Positions 46,952 to 59,957 of a stretch of 64,000 bases of DNA are shown here, piece by piece. The translations under genes and the position numbers were made by a program. Origin of the DNA: Cacajao melanocephalus (taxonomy: Eukaryota; Chordata; Mammalia; Primates; Pitheciidae); NCBI GenBank assembly GCA_963573385.1, contig CAUYLG010062797.1, forward strand, positions 27,687 to 91,686, read 5' to 3'. The first letter of the stretch is position 1. Every line of letters starts with the position of its first letter. The notes below the pieces were generated by a model, which was not told the origin of the DNA, searched no databases, and saw only the letters and a list, made by a program, of their open reading frames with translations.

Positions 46952-46983
46952 AATTGACGAACCCTTAATTCGTCAATTAAGGG
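46952..46983. repeat. Interleaved inverted repeats upstream of EPHA1
   Basis: A perfect 10-bp inverted repeat (AATTGACGAA 46952-46961, TTCGTCAATT 46969-46978) encloses CCCTTAA, which is itself the complement of TTAAGGG at 46977-46983. Confidence 0.85.
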
Positions 46984-47125
46984 TGGGGAGTTGGGGAGAG
47001 ATAGCATGGGGAGAAATGCAGCAAATCACACTGCCACGTGTGTACCTATGCAACAATCTTGCATGTTCTTCACATGTACCCCAAAACCTAAAATGCAATA
47101 AAAAAAATATTAAAAAAAAAAGATT
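46984..47125 (+). mobile_element. 5'-truncated L1 3' end
   Basis: About 140 bp of the L1 3' UTR terminus (GTGTACCTATGCAACAATC, CACATGTACCCCAAAACC, then AATAAAAAAAATATT and a poly(A) tail) in + orientation, immediately after the inverted repeat. Confidence 0.8.
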
Positions 47126-49135
47126 GTAAAGCTTAGAACAGGGGATAACGTGGAGGGCGAGGGACATGCCCTGAACTCATTGACAGAAAGGCCATTCTGC
47201 AACAATTATAACTTAGCTTATCTTCCACCATACAGTCTAAAACCCATAGTTGAGAAATAGATGCTGTCCACATATTCCCCTCATGTTCAAAGACACATTT
47301 TCGAGTGGCAATTGGCAATGGTTGAAGTCTGCCTTAAGGTTCAGGTGAAGAATAGTTAGAGCCAGGGAGAGGGAACAGCCTTTTCCCAGGTTAGGAGATT
47401 TCCCCTGCCTCCTACCCGCAACAGTGTAAAGGTATCTAGCCATGATGCTGTCCAACGACTTTGATATTCTGAGTTAGTTAACCAAGGGTTAGTTGGCTGC
47501 TGATTTTCTTTGCCCTATGGACCTAAAGGCCTACAGTGATGCACAACAACACCCTGCTCTTGAATAGAGTACACCAACTGCTGTTTGCAGTTTGACTAAT
47601 CCTAGACCCCTAGTCATAACAAGCTGTCATTTTGGAGAGAACAATTTTAGAGTAGGAGCTTGCTGAGAACAGCGTCTATGTTAAAGAAAGAATTTGATTG
47701 CATCATTTTTGGTTATTTAGCCTTTAGAAGCCAGAAGTAATTGAATCATTATAGCCCTTCCTCCTACTCACCAAGTTCTCCCAGCTCAGATATCAACTCC
47801 CGTGGAAACCCTTTCTTTATGTCTAAGTCTATTTTGGATATTTCTCCTCTATGCTCCCATGACATTATAGTAGTTCTCATATATTCTTGCAGTTAACTAA
47901 ATGCTTGTCACACTTTGAATGTCTCTTGTTCCCTACTAAGATGTGAGCTTCTTTGTGGTAGAAACTGGATCTTTTCCAGTGTTGGATCCCCAGCTCCTAG
48001 GCTGTGCAATAAATATCCGTTGAATGGGTGGATACCTGAATCAAACCATCTCCATGTCTGCCTGCTCTCTTTATGCATTCACCATCTGACCCTGGCCCTG
48101 ATTCTTAGTTTACTCAGATTGTGGATGATGACACGTATTATCACACATATGTAACCAACCACAGTCTGCTCCCAGCCTACAGACTCAATCATCACATCAT
48201 ATAATCAGCCAGGCCTGACTGCTGCAGGGCAAAATGTCTCCTTCCTCTGACCTACATCACTCATTATTTAAAATTTGTACAAATACCTCTTTATAACACA
48301 CTTTCTTTAGTGCGATGCCTGTGAGTCTGGTCTTTGTGAGCCTCTCACACATAAAGTCCATGTCTTCCCTTTCCCTTTCATCCCTCTGTGTGTCTAAGCT
48401 CTGAACTGGGCACAAAGAATACTCCAAAGTGGTACCAAATGGCATGAAATTGTCCTAATCGAAATGAAGACATAGTTCTGAGGCAAGGTTTTTGTCCACA
48501 GAACTCTACTTGTGTTTGTACTACTGAGGCTGCTTCCTGGTGATGAATAGAGCCACTAGGCGATGGATGTAGGAGGGGATGGAAAGTAACTGGCAGAGGC
48601 AGAACTGTCCTTTTGTTATTTTGTTATAAATAAACTCCCACAGTGGAAACTTGTTAACCTCAGTCCTTGCCTTCACATCTACTTATATGCAAGACCTCCC
48701 TCGACAAATCAATCTTTACACTGCAGTGGCACTCTCTTGACAAGATATGTTTGGCTTAGCCACTGTTGATATTTGTTCTTGAAATCTCGGTTGTGTGGCA
48801 TGGTACACTCTGAGAGCAGAAATGGAGACGCTTAGTTTATATGCACAGAGGACGGGCAAGATGCAAACAGAAAGAGATGGTCCACAGCAGGGCAGCAGGA
48901 GTGGTGGGAGCTGAGCAGCACTTAATATGTTGTGATGTATTGAATCTATGAAAAACCTATTCAAGAGCTAGTCAAAGTAAATTTAGAAGGGCACAGGAAA
49001 GGGATTTATTTTTTCACCACTGTGTAAATGTTCGTTATATCTTATGCTGTTGGTCATGGTCTACCTGTGTCCTTTTGAGGTCCCAGTGCCCTTACACTCT
49101 CAGCACCACTGAGAATAGGTGAGGTTTCTTCAATT
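47126..49135. other. AT-rich intergenic segment with an L2 piece
   Basis: Mostly unique sequence. An L2-like 3' end in + orientation lies at about 47765-48035 (landmarks AAGATGTGAGCTTC, CCCCAGCTCCTAGG, AATAAATATCCGTTGAATG). No open frame longer than about 80 codons with recognisable content is present. Confidence 0.6.
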
Positions 49136-49141
49136 CACACA

Positions 49142-49176
<35 letters not shown>

Positions 49177-49177
49177 C
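49136..49177 (+). repeat. (CA)n microsatellite
   Basis: About 18 CA units with one CATA interruption. Confidence 0.95.
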
Positions 49178-51228
49178 CCTATGTATTTCAAGAATTGAGG
49201 CATTATGGGCACTTTGGGATTGAGCTTTTTTTGCTGGATTTTAATCTCTGAAAAGAGAGAGCTCCTCCAAAGTAAATTACTTGATCTTTTCTCTTCTCCT
49301 CTTGTACATAACCTTATTGGAGCATTTCTCAAGTTTGACTGAGATCATTTCAATAAATGTCTGTTTTGATCATCAGACAGCATTTGCAACCTAGACTGAA
49401 TCTTACTCATTTATGTTTCCCAGTAGAGTAGCAAAGTGTCCAGCACATAGGAAACTCTATTGAAATGTTAGCTGAACAAGAAATCCTAGTATCCATGAAA
49501 AATTGTATATGCAAGGGAGAAAACAAAAAGGTAAACAAAAACTATTTTGAGCCAACTTAAGAGAAATGCAGACACTATTAGATTATTAATTAAATTTTAA
49601 TTTTCCTGTAAATAGTCTCTAGAGAAAAATGCTGTTTTAGCATTGTACGCTAGTTTAGGCTGCTGTGTAAATAAATACTTTCTGTGGGTCTAGTTTTAAG
49701 CTAGATGTCATGGGAGAATAATTGAATAAAATGTGGCCTCTGCCACTAAGAATGTTGGGTGGCATCTGGAGAAACAAGGTTCAAGAAAGGACCCAAAGCA
49801 TATGATAGAGTATGATGACAGGCCAGATGGAGGAGTGGAGGCAGTATGGATCAAAGGAGGTCAAAATAGGACAAGATTCCATGAGCTAGTACAATTAAAA
49901 AAGGCATTAGGAGGAGGTAAAACTTGCATTGAAGTTCTAGTTGATAAATGACATGTGGGTAAGCATTAATTGAATCATGCTGCTATTTCATATAAGATTC
50001 CAGATGGGAATGTTAGATATTATATCTCAAAAAGGAAATGTTTTTCCGTAGCATTGGTGAATCTTTAGATCATGAGAGTTTCCTTAGGTTTATCAGTGAA
50101 CAATCTTGTCTTTAAAAAGGCAGTTCGGTGTTTTGTAAAGGAAAAGTGTGCTGAGTGTGGAGACCTTGATGTTAGGCGGCAAGTCTACTTTTAGCTGTGT
50201 GACCTTGATAAAGTTAACCATTCTCTGGGCCCCACTCTCCTTTTTTAAAACATCAGCAACAGGAAAAACCTGCCCCCACTTGACCTCAGGACATGGAAAA
50301 GACTTAGACTGTGAGAGAAAGTCACTTGTATAAAGATAAGAAGTCGCCCCATCCTTTGGCCTTTTTTAGACCAAGACTCAGATGAAAAGTGAGAGAACTG
50401 CATGATTCCTGCTCTTCCTCACAGGCACTCATTTTTAGGCATTCAGGACACTTTCTCCACCCCCACTTTAATTTATTTCCTTTTGGTAGTCAGAAATTCT
50501 TAGAACACATTGAGGCATTTATGCATGTACATTTTAACACATAGACTAGGGTTCTCCAAAAGTAGAAAATTATGTGTGTGGCACAGGATTGGGGTGAGTG
50601 TCAGAAGAACCTCGATTAATGGGTATATTGCCAATTCTATTTTTCTACCAGTCTTTCAATTTGGGAGATCACTAAGCCAACATGGATAGGAGTGAATTCA
50701 TATTCTGTAGTAAATCTGCAGTAAATGGATGTCTGATGAGAAGCAAGCACTGAAGTTGGGACCGTTCAGAATATGCACAGAGAAATTTGAAACAATGTGC
50801 ATTTAGAGCTAGTTCTAAAATACGTGACTGAACTCCATCTTTAAAGATGAGCAAAGAGAAAAAAAATAGAAAATGAAAAGAGAACCTACGTGAAAAACCT
50901 CTGGAAATTACCTCCTATAGAGTCGAGAGACTGACTTTTTCAATAGGCTACAATAATGCAGGATCTCTTCTAGAAAGAGCAGAGGCCATAAGGGGAAACT
51001 GACCAGGCTAAGATGTAAATACTATAATATAAAAAGAAAGATTGATAAAACAATTCTTGTACGTAAGGAAATAAAAATAAAATTAAAAAGCATGGTGGAA
51101 CATGCAGAGTAAAGACCTGATTTTAAATGGCAAGTGATTCAATCACTGTTTTGAAGAACAAACTTGAGAAGCTTCCACAGATAGCAGAGATGAAAGTCCT
51201 GAAGTAGTTCATAACTGGCAGTAATAAT
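49178..51228. other. Intergenic segment without a recognisable gene
   Basis: AT-rich unique DNA. A second L2-like end lies near 49375-49470 and a MIR-like piece near 50150-50260 (-). No coding or RNA gene is recognised. Confidence 0.6.
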
Positions 51229-51533
51229 CGGCTGAGTATGGTGGCTCACACTGGTAATCTCAAAACTTTGGGACAGCAAGGCTGGAGGATTGGTTAAGCC
51301 TAGGAATTTGAGACCAGCCGGAGCAAAATGGTGAGACCCCCCCGCCATCTCTACAGTATTTTTAAAAAACTGGCTGAGCATGGTAGCACATGCCTGTGGT
51401 CCCAGCTTCATAGGAGGCTTAGGCAGGAGGGTCACTGGAGCCCAGGAGGTTGAGGCTGCTGTGAACCATAGTCATGCTACTGTACTCCAGCCTAAGTGAC
51501 AGAACAAGACTCTCTCTCAAAAAAAAAAAAAAT
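51229..51533 (+). mobile_element. Old Alu, + strand
   Basis: Diverged Alu (CTGAGTATGGTGGCTCACAC head, CTCAAAAAAAAAAAAA tail), the only Alu in the last 17 kb of the window. Confidence 0.85.
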
Positions 51534-52177
51534 TTTTTTTAATAATTATCAAAAATGGGCCAGAAATGCATGGATAAAAACATTCTAAAGAAGAAAAAGA
51601 ACAATAAATGCAGAGAAAAACACCAAAGATATGTCGGTAGATAAGTCTTCAGCTCTAGAAAGTGATGTACAAATTGAAAGGCCCAGAGGTTTTAGGGTAA
51701 AATCAATGAAAAACCTCATGTTTAGATTCACATCTAGTAATTTCATTGTAACTACAAAAACAAGAAAAATATAAAACTGGAAAAGTAAGCAACACTCAAA
51801 GATAAAAAAATTATGTTGCCTCAAACTCGTATTTGCAAAGCAAAATGCTGAAGGTGGGGGAGTTATAACTGTGCAACATAATTTTGAGGAGAAAAATTTT
51901 CAGGACCAACCAAGAATTTCTATGCTTGACCAAGTTGTCTTTCCTTTGTAAAGGCATTCTCAGATATGTGTGTGACTCCTCGAGAAAAAAATAAATGACT
52001 TAGAATATAACCTACAAAGATAATAAAGAAAAAAAGGAAGTAATAGAGAATCCATTTAACTAAAATTTAGTGAAGGATGTTGTAAATAGTTATAAAACAG
52101 TGCCCAAATATTAATGGATTTTCTAGAAATAAGATAAACAGAGTAAAAAATATAATTTAATAATAATGATTGGTTCA

Positions 52178-52575
52178 TGTATTAATCTGCTCAGGCTGCC
52201 ATGACAAAATACCAAAGACTGGGTGGCTTCAATAATATAAATTTATTTTCTTGCAGTTCTGAATGCTGGAAGTCTGAGATCAGGACACCAGCGTTGTTGT
52301 GTTGTGGTGAGGCCTCTCCTGGTGAGATATCAGCCTTCTTTCTGTGTCCACACGTGGCCTTTCCTCAGTATCTGCACAATGAGAGACAGAGCTTTCTCCT
52401 CCTCTTCTTGTGCAGCCACCAATCCTATTGGATTAGAACCTCATTTAACTTTAATTATCCCCAAAAAGCCTTATCCCAAACAGTCACATGAGGAGTTACA
52501 ACTTCCACATATGCATTTGAAGAGGGACACAATCCTAGTAGCATAAAAATTATGCAAAATATGACTAAATATCAA
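52178..52575 (-). mobile_element. MaLR-type LTR, minus strand
   Basis: Reversed landmarks of MLT1/MST-class LTRs (TGTATTAATCTGCTCAGGC, AAAGACTGGGTGGCTTC, AATTTATTTTCTTGCAG, TCTGAATGCTGGAAGTC). There is no internal retroviral sequence. The block between 51534 and 52177 is AT-rich, with nothing recognised. Confidence 0.55.
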
Positions 52576-53591
52576 AATCACATTATATTTCACAGCCTAA
52601 AAATGGTGAGATGCAGAGGTCATTTCGTTTTTAATACAAAATTAGAGAAACGTGGATTAAATAATAATTTTGAAAACTATAAAGGTAACCATTAGTCATG
52701 AATAAAACCTTCCAAAATATGTTAGAATACAAAAAAATATATAGTGCATAGAGCAAAATTAGAAAACAAATACAAGGGGAGATTGACTGAACTAGGAAAA
52801 TATAACAAATGCAAATAGAAATAGAACAACTATACAATTATTCTAAGGGGGGTAAGTTCTCATTAAAATATATAGAATAGACCTATATGTGTTTTGGAAA
52901 ATGCTTATAAAATATCCTTCAATGTTAAGATAATAAAATAATTGAAACTTAAAGAATGAGTAGAGATATGTTAAGTAAATTGAAATAAAGTGAATGTGAG
53001 AATGATAATAAATAAATCTCCCAAATCAAATAACTATTTCAGAATAATAAAAATGTGATTCACAATAAAGCAAGACCTAGGGGAAATTCATATGCAGTAT
53101 AGCAGAGTATTGATACACATCAGCCAAATTTTCAAACGGCGAGAAATATTTTACAGAAATGTAGTAGTCTTGGGAGAGTTTACCAAAGTGTATAATCCTT
53201 CATAGATTCACTGAGCAAAATAATAAATAGAAATAGTATACAGAAGATGGACATTATAACATCTTTTTTTATAAACACAGGAAATGTTTAATACACAAAG
53301 AAAGGGGAATATACCCACTTTTACAATAAACATTGAACATTTGCCAAAATTGACTATGGCAAATATTATTTTATTACTTGAATTGGATAAAAATAGAGCA
53401 TGAAAATATAGTTATCATGGTCACTAGCAATCATTCTGTCTTCACAATATGCCAGGAAACATGCACTTCAGGTACATTAGCATTGTTTACTCCTAATAAC
53501 AATGCTATGAAAATTATGCAATTACCTCTTTATTTTACATATGAGGACACTTAAATATTTTTTCTGAGTTGACATGACTAGTTAGATGTTA

Positions 53592-53766
53592 AAATCAGTG
53601 TTCTCAAATTTAGGGTGCATCAGAACCCTGTGGTGGGCTGCTGAGTTCCACACTCCATTTCTGATTCAAAAGGTCTGTGGTAGGGCCCAGTAATTTGCAT
53701 GTCTAATAGTTTCCAGGTGATGCTCATGCCGCTGGTCTAGGAGCCTGCACGTTGACAAGCACTGGG
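53592..53766 (+). mobile_element. MER5-like hAT DNA transposon remnant
   Basis: Begins CAGTGTTCTCAAATTTAGGG and ends GACAAGCACTG, a short imperfect terminal inverted repeat, with the typical inner part (GATTCAAAAGGTCTGTGG, TTTCCAGGTGATGC). A MIR-like piece lies just before it (about 53410-53590). Confidence 0.7.
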
Positions 53767-56350
53767 CCAGGTGCTACCAAGAACAATAGCTTTACCTCTT
53801 TGAAAAAGGAGAAATTGTCAGAGAGCAGGTTCTGACAAAAATGTAATAAATTTAGAAGTTTATAATTAGCGAAGCTAAAAAAAAATGCCTGGAAATTTAA
53901 TTAAAAATTAAAAGCAATCATTCCCAAGTTAATCAATTTAATGCATTTCCAATTAAAATTCCAATTGGATTTTTTTCTTTGAACTTGACAAAATGATTCT
54001 AAACTCCATGGAGATAAATAATAGAAAATAATAGTCAAGAAAAATTAGAAAAAGAAGAGTATTTGGTGGGAACTTGCTTGTATAAAATGAAACATTGTAG
54101 ATTTCCATACAAGATTGCATACCAAATAGGTTTTCACACCATGCTTCTTTAAAGTCTCCACTGAAACACTGAAAAGAAAACTTTTAGATATGACAAGGAA
54201 TAAGCCAGTAATAGTGGTATGGAAGGGAGGCACCAAAGAAGAGATCACAAAGATTTGGGGAAGACAAAAAGGGATGAAAATGTATTTGTGATACAATCAA
54301 AGGAATGAAACCTCCGTGACCTGGTATAATCCAGAGAGTGCTGGGCTCCATAAAGAATTTTGGTCTTTCAGAATCCTGGATGGAGGAGCCTTTGGCTCAG
54401 TGGAGGCAGATGCTAGATAGTAAGTGTGAGAGGTGGGGCTGAAAACAAAAGGGCTGATTAAAGTTCTCTGAATCCAGCAAGTGAACCAGAGACCCCTCTT
54501 CCCTTCTATTCTTTCCTGCTCTCCTTCCTTGAGTTAGAGCAAAGGTAGCTTGATATTTATCCCCAGGCACAACACTAGAACATTACTGTCAACAGAAATG
54601 GATTGAATGGTTGAAAACACTGAGGGTGGGTGATATTGACACCTTGGAGTAAATCCTGGCTCATTCTGACATTTGGAAACTCTCACTTTTGGAATGAACA
54701 TCATCTTGTTCAGAGAAAATTAGAAAAAAGTTGTCTGAAGAAATGGAATATCCCAAGAGATAAAACATCCAATACCAGTATGTGAGATCTCTCTAGTATA
54801 ACAAGAACCCGAATGCAAAATTGTAGCTCCAATAAAACCAGGAGCAAAAAATTAAACTGTGGATCCCACCAACGAAACCATTTAAGACATAGGTTAAGCT
54901 GACAGACTTGCAGGCAGGCCTAGAGAAGATTTAGGCCAAAATAGACCCTAGGATAAGGGTTTTCAGAGGCAAAGGTGCTTGGGGAAAAAAAAAGTGGAAA
55001 TTAACACAATAACTATATAGCAAAGATCTTGATTTTTATGAGGTAATCATTGGAAGGAAAATATTTCAAGAGGGACAAAAAAAAGGTTCATTAGAAACTC
55101 CAATTACAGCAAATGTATATCCTCTCCAAGAATGTGATCAATACACACTAAGTGATTGTTCTGCAAACAATGTTGAACAAAGTACAAATAATACGCCAGC
55201 CTTTACTGAGGTGCATAACCACAGTTAGTAACCACATGGGGAGGATGAAGAGACTAGAGGAAGGTGGTAAAAAAGAAGCAGATCTCCGCCCACAACAGCA
55301 GAAAATGATTTGATAATGTTTACAATTGATAAACTAAAAATAATAAATGTGTGCTCTTTGAGATTGGGAGTTTATTAGAAATAGGCCTTAAAACAGCTAA
55401 AATTGGTTGCCTCTGGAGAACAAAACTAGGGGGTTGGCAGTCATGGGCCATGGCAGGGTACATTTATTAGAAATCTTACTCTTTCATTGTGGAAAGTTTT
55501 TCAATGATTTTTGTTACTTTATGTTTCCATGCAAACTAAAAACCCGCTTGATTTAAAAATCAGGTTGTATTTTCATTAGGATCATGTTCATTTTTGGTTT
55601 AACCTAGGAATATTTCCATGCTTATGATTGTGAGTGGTCCTGTCCAAGAATGCCTTTCTATCTTTTCAAATCACCTTTTGTAGCCCTGAAAGAATTTTAC
55701 TCTTTCTGTGAAGAAACACACTGGAGTGAATGAAAACAGAATTAAAGCCATAAAAATAGTTTTTATAAGGTAAGTGACAGATCAAGGGCTAAATAGATCA
55801 GTCACTCTCAATAAAAGTAAACATCTAAGTAGGCAAAAGACTACAATTCATAGAAAGAAACAGATAGTAGGGATCATAAAACCCAAAACTCTGTTGAATG
55901 ACAAATACATACAAAAAAAGTGGCTTGGAACTGATGAGAATAAAATATGAATAAAGGCAATCTAGGTTAGCACAAAGGATAAGATAACAGGTATTCATTC
56001 CTCATGTTAGGCAGGTTTGAATTCAAGGCAAAGAGATTAAAGGAGATAGAAAAAGGTACTTTTTAATGATTGAAATATAAAGAGTCTAATGCATAGAAAC
56101 TTTAATGGTTTATATTCTTCATGTGCACAGCATAGAGCAAAAACTACTGGTAATATATAAGTGGATATGAGAAAACACATATTCTTAGCAGGAGAGCATA
56201 ATTTTTCTCTCTTGGTCTCTGAAAGCCATATACCCTACAAGCCAGGAATGACTCTCCAGCATGGTTATACCAATCTACGTGCTCAGTAAATGTTCAGGAG
56301 AGTTCCTGTGTGCTCACGTCATTCATCACCCTCTGCTTAAAATTATCCAG
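53767..56350. other. AT-rich intergenic DNA
   Basis: I see no gene, Alu or clear repeat here apart from scattered short A-rich tracts. Short open frames are not longer than expected by chance. Confidence 0.5.
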
Positions 56351-57100
56351 CTTTACTCATTTCTCCTGGCTCTAGTAGGTACAAAATATATTTTGTGTTT
56401 ACATTAACAGTTTTCTGATGAATTTGAGTATCCTTTTATATGTATTTCAGTCATTTGGATTACTGGATCTATACATTTTCTGTATATGTCCTCTGTCCAT
56501 TTTCTGTTTAAGTTTCTGACTTTTTCCTAATTGATTTGCAAGAGTCTTTTGCAAGTCCAGATATTACTCCATGGTTAGTTTCAAATATTGTAAATATCTT
56601 CCCCATTGTGTCACTTGCTCTTTATTGTTGCCTATGATGTCCTTCATGAATGGAAAACTAATTTTAATTTAGATGAATTAATCATTTCTCCTTTAGGATT
56701 GCTTATGATTTTTTAATTTTTAAATCAATTTTATTTAGGCCTAATTTACATACAATAAAATATGTTCATTCTACTGTAAACTTCAATGAGATCTGACAAA
56801 TGTATAAACATGTATAACCATCACCACAAGACATAGACATCAACTCAAGAGGCTCCTTTGTGTCCCTGTGTAGTCATTCAACATCACCATTGCAGTCAAT
56901 TTCCTGTTGTGCATTCTTTCACTTTTGTTTTGCTTCTCCTAGTAGTTTATAAATGAAGAATCATACAGAATATACTACTTTGTGTCAAGCTTCTTTAACT
57001 TAGCATAAGTGATTCGATTATGTTGTTTCGATAATCAGTGGTTTGTTCCTTTTTTACAGATATGCCACTTTTGTTCATATGATTAACATTTTGGTTTTCA
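56350..57100 (-). mobile_element. Old L1 remnants, minus strand
   Basis: AT-rich L1M-like sequence in reverse (TTTTATTTAGGCCTAATTTACATAC, ACCATCACCACAAGACATAG, TAAATGAAGAATCATACAG). The borders are vague. Confidence 0.5.
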
Positions 57101-57104
57101 GTTT

Positions 57105-58435
57105 TTAGTTATTCTGTTTTGAATTCTTTTGTGGAATCTCCATACTCTTTTTTTTATAATGACTGTACTAATTTACACTCACACTAACAGTGTGTAAATG
57201 TTCCCCTTTCTCCCCATCCTTGCCAATACTTGTTATTTTTTGAATTTTTGATAATAGACATTCTAACAGGTGTGAAGTGATATCTCATTGTGGTCTAATT
57301 GACACTTCTCTGATGATTAGTGATGTTGAACATTTTTTCTTTTACCTGTAGGCCATTTACATGTCTTTTGAAAAATTTCTATTCAGATCCTTCACCTATT
57401 TGTATTATTGCAAGTTGAGTTCCTTATATATTTTGGATATTAACTCCTTATCAGATGTAAGGTCTGAAAATAATTTTTTCCTATTCCATAGGTTGTCTTT
57501 CCCACTGTTTGTTTTCTTTGCTGTACAGAAGCTCTTTAGTTTTCTGTAATCCCATTTGTCTATCTTTGCTTTTGTTGCTTGTGCTCCTGGGGTCATATCC
57601 AAAAACTTATTGCTTAGACCATTGCCATGTAGTTTTCCCCTCCTGTTTTCTTCTAGTTGCATTACAGTTTAATATTTTTCATTTAAGTGTTCAATCCATT
57701 TTGAGTTGCTTTTTATATATGATGTGAGATAAGGATCTAATTTTATCTGACTTTATATAGATATCCAGTTTTCTCAATACCATATGATCCAGTAATCTCA
57801 CTACTGGATATATAGCCTAAGGAAATGAAATCACTATATTAAAGAGATAACTCCACTCTAATGTTCATCGCAGGATTATTCACAGTAGACAAGATATGAA
57901 ATAAAACTAAGTGTTCATTAAAGAATGAATGGATAAAGAAAATATGGTACATATACCAAATGAAATTCTATTCATTCTTTTTAAAAAAAGGAAATATTTC
58001 CATTTGCCAAAAATGAATAGACCTGGAGGACATTATGTTAAGTAGAATTAGGCACAGAGAGACAAATACTGCACTCTCACATAGTTTTTTTTTCTTTTTT
58101 CTTTTTTTTAATGTGAAAACTAAAAAACTCATAGAAGCAGAATAGAATGGCAGTTACCACAGGCAGAGTTGGGAAGATATTGGCCAAAAGGATACAGAAT
58201 TTCAGTTAGACAGGAGCAATACAGTTTAAGAGATCTATTAGATCTATTGTACAGCATAGTAACTATAGTTAATAACACTGTAATGTATACTCAAAAGTTA
58301 CTGAGTGGATTTGGTATTCTCATCACAAAAGTAAGTATATGAGGTAATGCATATGCTAAGTAGCTTGTCTTCACCACTCCATCATATTTCAAAACATGTT
58401 GTACACCATAAACATGCATACATTTTTTTGTGTAA
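57105..58435. mobile_element. L1M-type element with 5' inversion
   Basis: The left part (about 57105-57778) is L1 ORF2 C-terminal sequence on the minus strand, including a readable stretch with KAKIDKWDYRKLKSFCTAKK. The right part (about 57779-58435) is the next section of the same region on the + strand (CATATGATCCAGTAATCTC, GGATAAAGAAAATATGGTAC) plus the 3' UTR. The minus part ends where the plus part begins in the L1 consensus, the pattern left by twin priming. Confidence 0.7.
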
Positions 58436-58755
58436 ATTTTAAGAGAACATAAACAATCAGAAGAAAATACAAAAGGACTGAGCATTTTATACATCTTTTT
58501 ATAAAAAAGAATGTATTATTAAAGAGCCTTTAGTGTATGAAAAAAATGCACGTTTATTAGAAGCTACTAGAAAGTTTTCTGAAGTGTTTTTATCATTTTA
58601 CACTTCTGCTGACAAAGACAGTGGGTATTATTTTTCCTATATCATTGCCAGGACCTGATTAGAGTTTTAAATTTTATCACAAAGAGTATGTATTTTTTGG
58701 CATCTCATTGTGACTTTAATTTGAATTACCCTGAACACTAATAATGCTGAACATC

Positions 58756-59098
58756 TGTATTAGTCCGTTTTCATGCTGCTGATAAAGACATACCTGAAAC
58801 TGGGAAGAAAAAGAGGTTTAATTGGACTTAGAGTTCCACATGGCTGGGGATGCCTCAGATTCATGGCAGGAGGCAAAAGGAACTTTTTACATGGCAACAG
58901 CAAGAGAAAAGTGAAAATGCAAAAGCAGAAACCCCTGATAAACCCATCAGATGTTGTGAGACTTATTCATTATCACTAGAATAGCACATGCCCCTGTGAT
59001 TCAATTACGTACCCCTGGTTTCCTCCCACAACATGAGGGAATTCTGTGAGATACAATTCAAGTTGAGATTTGAGTGGAAACACAGCCAAATCATATCA
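58756..59098 (-). mobile_element. THE1/MST-type MaLR solo LTR
   Basis: On the minus strand it starts TGATATGATTTGGCTGTG and ends at the complement of TGTATTAGTCCGTTTTC, with TGGGAGGAAACC and CATGTGGAACTC between. It is about 343 bp and shows an internal deletion relative to full LTRs. The flanks ACATC and ACAAC are a possible imperfect 5-bp target duplication. There is no coding content. Confidence 0.75.
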
Positions 59099-59835
59099 AC
59101 AACTTTCTAATGTGATTATGACTATCCATGTACCTTCTTTTGTGCAGTTTATACAAATCATTTGCTATTCTTTCACTAGATTGTTTGTCTTCTTACTATT
59201 GCATTGTTAGAGTTTTTGTATTTTGCATATCAGTCATTTGTTCGATATGTTTGGTAAATATTCTTTCCCAATCTATGGCTTGACTTTGAATATTTTAACA
59301 CTAGTTTTTGAAAAACAGTATTTTTAGAATTCTGATTGTCAAATATCACTTTATTTTCATTTATAGTTCTGGGAAATTATTGCCCTACTACAATTTCATA
59401 AAGACTTTCTCCATGTTTTCTTCTAGAAGTTTTATAGTTTTAGCTTTTAGGCTTAAATTATGAAACATTTAAAGTAAATTCTTATAAATTGTATGAAGTA
59501 AAGGTCAAGAGTTATTTCTTTTTCCCAGGGGAATACCCAGTTGTCCCAGCACCACATGTTCAACACCCTCGCTTCTTAACATCGATATGGGTCCAGCACA
59601 TGCATGCACACACATGTGTATATACAATTGTACATATATGTATATATTCTGATTCTACTGGTCCATTAATATGTTCTTAAACCAAAAGCACATTTTTGAT
59701 TAATGTGGCTTTATAATAAACTTGAAATCAAGCAGTGTAAGTCTTCTGGTTTTATTCTTTTACTAAAAGTTGTTTTGGCTATTATAGGTCTTTTGTATGT
59801 ATACATAAATGTTAGAATCAGTTTGTTAATTCATA

Positions 59836-59957
59836 TATATATCATATATATATATATATCATATATATATATATATGATATATATATCATATATATATAT
59901 ATATGATATATATGATATATATATCATATATATATATCATATATATATATATATATA
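59836..59957. repeat. (AT)n dinucleotide array with repeated ATATATC interruptions
   Basis: Alternating AT runs broken by TATCATAT and TATGATAT at near-regular spacing, so the tract is largely self-complementary. It sits at the 3' end of the minus-strand L1 that follows, probably replacing its poly(A) tail. Confidence 0.9.

Noticed and set aside
57405..57662. 85-codon open frame on the minus strand
   Set aside because: It is an L1 ORF2 C-terminal fragment in an old 5'-inverted element, not a gene.
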